NCBI GenBank assembly: GCA_029883145.1
Contig: JAOUJR010000077.1
Location: forward strand, 1 to 7,698
Reading direction: 5' to 3'
Length of the DNA stretch: 7,698 nucleotides
Source: Nitrospirota bacterium
Lineage (GTDB): Bacteria > Nitrospirota > Thermodesulfovibrionia > Thermodesulfovibrionales > SM23-35
Part shown: one piece after another, positions 5,633-7,698 of the stretch
Position numbering within the stretch: the first letter of the stretch is position 1
How the letters are laid out: each line of letters starts with the position of its first letter
Notes under the pieces: model-generated
Seen by the model: the letters and a program-made list of their open reading frames with translations, nothing else
Told to the model about the DNA's origin: nothing
Database searches by the model: none
Position numbers and translations under genes: made by a program

Positions 5633-6913
5633 CTACTTATGATGAGTCGCCCTCATGGTTTGAGCAAGTTCCTTAATATTCCCGAGGTCTTTTACCATCA
5701 TTGCCCAACCATACCAGTAGGCATAATCAGGGTTGACATGGAAGAAAGCCTGGTATGTTCTCATGCGATGTTTCATGTACATCTGAAACAGTACCTGGTC
5801 TATGTATGAAAGCTTATTGGTGTCGCCACCGCCTGTTTGCATAAAATACAAAAAGTCTGGATACGCAAAGGAATACTTGTTAGGTTTTTTGATAATGCCG
5901 TCTTTATAAAGATCGGCAACTATCTGTATAGCCTCAGCAAGGAGACGATCAGATTTCTGCATCATGGAATCACCCATTTCAAGCTGCTGACGTGCATATT
6001 GGGCGGAATGACAGTTACCACACCTCTTTATCATTTTGTCCCGTTCAGTCTTCCAGGACTCTTCGGTAAGCCTTACCATATCCACTGACTTTACAGCTTC
6101 AAGCCGTGCAGTTGGCTCACCAGTCTCAGGATTGAGTACCCCAAGGGCTTTTAAAATAGTGATTCTGTCAGCTTTCCATTGAGGATCTTCAGGTAACGGC
6201 AGTTTTACTCCAAGAAAGCCCCACGCAGTGCGGTTTTCATGAGTACCTTCCGGGAGGTGACAGTTCTGGCACGACGGAGCTTGAGCATTTTCAGGCAAAT
6301 TTTCGGAGTTTTTAACGAACCAGCGTGTTCCGTGTTTGGAACTTTCCCACATCTCCCACTGGGGATGATCATACCCCATATGGCACTGCTGGCATGCCTT
6401 TGGATCTAAAGCTTCTTTTTTTGAAAAACTGTGTCTGGTATGACACTCATCACAGGAATTATTTTGATATCGATATCCTTTCGCTGATTGTTCCTTTTTC
6501 TGGGCCTCGGTCTTGATTCCCATGTTGTGACAGCCACCGCAACCTCTCCCACCTTCCATAAGCTCGTCAGGTTCTACATGAGTGATAGGCATGGCATTCA
6601 ATGAAGTCCAGCCAAAACTGTGCTTTCCTTTTGCAAATTCATCAAACTGTTTTTTATGACACTGAGCACAAAGGGTTTCATCCGGAAGTTGAGCAAGTTT
6701 TACATTATGCGGTCCAGTGTGTTTATCCCCATGGCATGTTGAACATGTTATCTCCATCTTGCTATGTTTGCTGGCTTCCCAGTCTTTCACCAGTCCCGGC
6801 GTGACACCCCGATGGCAGTTTATACAGGATTCTGCATTTGCGAGTGATACATTAAAGAATCCCAAGTATGAAAAGAGAAGAGAAAATGATACAAAAATGA
6901 TGAATTTTTTCAT
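5633..6913 (-). CDS. Periplasmic octaheme cytochrome c, hydroxylamine oxidoreductase (HAO) family
   Basis: This is a 426-residue secreted multiheme cytochrome. Residues 1-27 form a Sec signal peptide (MKKF, hydrophobic core, SLANA before ES). Eight CXXCH heme sites follow at 30-34, 57-61, 82-86, 125-129, 154-158, 174-178, 215-219 and 298-302, the spacing and C-terminal helical tail expected of the HAO fold. All are CXXCH, so it is not the CXXCK-type octaheme nitrite reductase. Free His at 50, 65, 98, 112, 161, 183, 194 and 225 could supply distal ligands. The tail (about 320-426) holds MYMKHRMRTYQAFFHVNP and the cluster YAYWYGW, where HAO enzymes place the tyrosine that crosslinks heme P460; I cannot align it here, so oxidative versus reductive (epsilon-HAO-like) function is open. 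There is no C-terminal membrane helix. It is shorter than the roughly 570-residue Nitrosomonas enzyme. The start is fixed by AAAGGAGG 7 bases upstream. Monocistronic, with no CycB or NapC/NrfH-type partner in view. Confidence 0.9.
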   Translation of the reverse strand: MKKFIIFVSFSLLFSYLGFFNVSLANAESCINCHRGVTPGLVKDWEASKHSKMEITCSTCHGDKHTGPHNVKLAQLPDETLCAQCHKKQFDEFAKGKHSFGWTSLNAMPITHVEPDELMEGGRGCGGCHNMGIKTEAQKKEQSAKGYRYQNNSCDECHTRHSFSKKEALDPKACQQCHMGYDHPQWEMWESSKHGTRWFVKNSENLPENAQAPSCQNCHLPEGTHENRTAWGFLGVKLPLPEDPQWKADRITILKALGVLNPETGEPTARLEAVKSVDMVRLTEESWKTERDKMIKRCGNCHSAQYARQQLEMGDSMMQKSDRLLAEAIQIVADLYKDGIIKKPNKYSFAYPDFLYFMQTGGGDTNKLSYIDQVLFQMYMKHRMRTYQAFFHVNPDYAYWYGWAMMVKDLGNIKELAQTMRATHHK

Positions 6914-7077
6914 TGACAGCCTCCTTTCTTGTGCATAGAAATAGCTCTGCTTTCTTATACTTTTTATGAGTCGTGCATATTGCTATTAACCAACACATTC
7001 CCTCGCTGCAGGAAACCGTCCGATGCAGTCCAGTTGATATTATGTGGTATAACATTTATTTCTTAAATCCCTGCAGT
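6914..7077 (-). promoter_or_regulatory. Long 5' leader of the cytochrome gene with competing hairpins
   Basis: The promoter at 7084-7112 implies a leader of about 160 nt. Within it, CTGCAGG (7070-7076 on the minus strand) can pair with CCTGCAG (7006-7012), while TGCAG at 7006-7010 could alternatively pair with the nearer CTGCA at 7024-7028. These two pairings exclude each other. A direct repeat GTGCATA occurs at 6931 and 6973 on the plus strand. No known riboswitch family was recognised; a regulatory role is inference. Confidence 0.35.
6921..6928 (-). promoter_or_regulatory. Strong ribosome binding site of the octaheme cytochrome
   Basis: AAAGGAGG on the minus strand, 7 bases upstream of the ATG at 6913. 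It fixes the start that places the signal peptide at the N-terminus. Confidence 0.85.
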
Positions 7078-7083
7078 AAGATT

Positions 7084-7112
7084 ATATTATTAAAATAAAA
7101 GATATTATTCAA
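7084..7112 (-). promoter_or_regulatory. Promoter of the octaheme cytochrome gene
   Basis: On the minus strand TTGAAT (7107-7112) and TAATAT (7084-7089) are 17 bases apart, in very AT-rich DNA. Start near 7077. No clear FNR, NtrC or HcpR-type site was seen around it. Confidence 0.6.
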
Positions 7113-7128
7113 GATTTGTCCAAATTCT

Positions 7129-7314
7129 CTACTGATAAGAGATACTGAGAGAGCCCATCACAGAGATAGGCACCTTGTTTTGGAATCTTAGATTTTGTAT
7201 TTCCTTGACAGCTTTTTTCCTATTAAATTTTTTTTGCTCTTTTATAGATATACTATTGATATATTCCCTAATTCCGTCGATATAGAATGAATATGGTATC
7301 TCTGTAAAAACCAT
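7129..7314 (-). CDS. Hypothetical 61-residue protein, weak evidence
   Basis: I do not recognise this protein. It is a 61-residue, Lys/Ile-rich, AT-rich frame (begins MVFTEIPYSFYIDGIREY, ends SLSISYQ). It has no signal peptide, Cys motif or membrane segment. No Shine-Dalgarno is visible upstream of the ATG, which argues against it. In favour, an extended -10 promoter (7350-7358) and a perfect 17-bp palindrome (7330-7346) sit in the right place and orientation just upstream. Its stop lies only some 16 bases from the cytochrome promoter, so readthrough could feed that gene. It may equally be a chance frame. Confidence 0.25.
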   Translation of the reverse strand: MVFTEIPYSFYIDGIREYINSISIKEQKKFNRKKAVKEIQNLRFQNKVPISVMGSLSISYQ

Positions 7315-7329
7315 CGAATTTATTTCTGA

Positions 7330-7346
7330 ATTGTTTTGAAAACAAT
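7330..7346. promoter_or_regulatory. Perfect 17-bp palindrome, operator candidate
   Basis: ATTGTTTT, G, AAAACAAT: two perfect 8-bp half-sites around one central base. It begins 3 bases downstream of the minus-strand -10 at 7350-7355 and would cover the transcription start, the classic position for a repressor site. It resembles no operator I can name with confidence. Confidence 0.5.
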
Positions 7347-7349
7347 AAT

Positions 7350-7358
7350 ATTATATCA
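7350..7358 (-). promoter_or_regulatory. Extended -10 promoter reading leftward
   Basis: TGATATAAT on the minus strand: a consensus TATAAT (7350-7355) preceded by TGN, which can function without a strong -35. The start would fall near 7343, inside the palindrome, about 29 bases upstream of the ATG at 7314. Confidence 0.5.
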
Positions 7359-7398
7359 ATGTTTTATGTGTCTTATTTCAAATGCTTATGATTTTTGG

Positions 7399-7407
7399 TG
7401 TTATACT
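7399..7407 (+). promoter_or_regulatory. Extended -10 promoter reading rightward
   Basis: TGTTATACT on the plus strand: TATACT (7402-7407) with the TGN extension. The start would be near 7414, only about 5 bases before the ATG at 7419, giving a nearly leaderless message or a non-coding RNA. It is divergent from the promoter at 7350-7358, some 40 bases away. Confidence 0.4.
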
Positions 7408-7418
7408 AAAATCGATAG

Positions 7419-7589
7419 ATGGATAAAAACATTAGAGAATTATCTTTGATTTATAGTGATGATTTTCAAAGGAAATCATCAGGGCTTCGAGCTTACTGTC
7501 ATGTTTGTTACTATGTGAATTATTGCTCTTTTTCGAGACTCCAAGAGGCGTTGACTTCAGGAAGGATTTCGCACAGGATTAACGACTAA
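7419..7589 (+). CDS. Hypothetical 56-residue Cys-containing small protein, weak evidence
   Basis: I do not recognise this protein. The frame begins MDKNIRELSLIYSDDF and carries YCHVCYYVNYC, three Cys and a His within eleven residues, which could bind a metal. It ends SGRISHRIND with TAA. It has no Shine-Dalgarno. If used, the extended -10 at 7399-7407 would make it almost leaderless. No overlap with another frame and no signal peptide. Codon choice is not distinctive enough to decide; it may be a chance frame over a small RNA. Confidence 0.25.
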   Translation: MDKNIRELSLIYSDDFQRKSSGLRAYCHVCYYVNYCSFSRLQEALTSGRISHRIND

Positions 7590-7698
7590 ATATTACACCC
7601 TTTACTAAAGAGGGCATTTTTGCTGAAGCCACCTGATAATCATATAGAGGGCACCTCCTGAGCATATCGTTTTGCGGTATGCTCAAGGAAAGACGTCA
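7590..7698. other. Right-edge non-coding segment
   Basis: No gene is supported in this stretch. It contains a partial CCCTTT/AAAGAGGG inverted repeat at 7598-7614, a small GAGG-GCA-CCTC hairpin near 7647-7657 and the larger stem at 7659-7685. The window ends before any downstream gene that these might control. Confidence 0.4.
7659..7685. other. 11-bp hairpin near the right edge
   Basis: TGAGCATATCG (7659-7669) pairs with CGGTATGCTCA (7675-7685), one T-G wobble, around a 5-base loop. No T-run follows on either strand, so it is not a standard terminator; a leader structure of a gene beyond the window, or an element end, are possibilities. Confidence 0.45.

Noticed and set aside
5837..6938. Several plus-strand frames of 63-83 codons
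   Set aside because: All lie opposite the octaheme cytochrome, whose eight heme motifs and signal peptide fix the coding strand.
6852..7055. 67-codon minus-strand frame over the cytochrome leader
   Set aside because: It overlaps the cytochrome start in another frame and covers its ribosome binding site; no signals of its own.
7620..7664. AGGAGGT on the minus strand followed by a 12-codon frame (MIIRWLQQKCPL), possible leader peptide
   Set aside because: The spacing of 10 bases is long, the peptide is unrecognised, and no regulated gene follows on that strand within reach.
7590..7698. Riboswitch (cyclic di-GMP or cobalamin type) at the right edge
   Set aside because: I compared the segment from memory with the conserved cores of these families and found no match beyond short chance similarities.

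Overview
This window comes from a moderately AT-rich bacterial chromosome. A structural maintenance of chromosomes gene, a GlcD-type FAD oxidase and an eight-heme periplasmic cytochrome, together with two families of short palindromic repeats, suggest an anaerobic or microaerophilic bacterium with respiratory cytochromes. A Nitrospirota or Desulfobacterota relative is my best guess. That guess is inference from gene content and repeat style; no rRNA or other phylogenetic marker was aligned.

Left part (1-3778, plus strand): the 3' two-thirds of smc enters from the left edge, already open at base 3. Its hinge domain carries an in-frame copy of a C-run/G-run palindromic element. A 188-bp spacer follows, holding two oppositely oriented copies of a different repeat (ends GTCATTGCGAGG and GAAGCAATCT). 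After it comes a complete glcD-like flavoprotein gene.

Middle (3779-5632, minus strand): this is a run of small genes. In transcription order they are a Cys-pair (zinc-ribbon-like) small protein with a strong promoter and ribosome binding site, an MNT-type nucleotidyltransferase interrupted by an in-frame TGA, a 30-codon frame overlapping its stop that may be a decayed HEPN partner, a 52- or 63-residue basic helical protein, and a compact dual-specificity/tyrosine phosphatase that converges on glcD. The MNT stretch looks like a decayed toxin-antitoxin-like pair.

Right part (5560-7698): one monocistronic minus-strand gene encodes a secreted octaheme cytochrome of the hydroxylamine oxidoreductase (HAO) family. 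It has a good promoter, a leader of about 160 nt with competing CTGCAG pairings, a strong Shine-Dalgarno and a clear intrinsic terminator. Beyond it lies about 600 bp of AT-rich DNA with two back-to-back extended -10 promoters, a perfect 17-bp palindrome in operator position, two weak small frames and a stable hairpin near the right edge.

The genes do not form one pathway. The metabolically informative gene is the orphan octaheme cytochrome, which points to hydroxylamine/nitrogen-oxide chemistry in the periplasm. I do not see a coherent new multi-gene system. The most unusual items are the palindromic element inside the SMC hinge, the broken MNT gene and the regulated-looking small frames at the right end.
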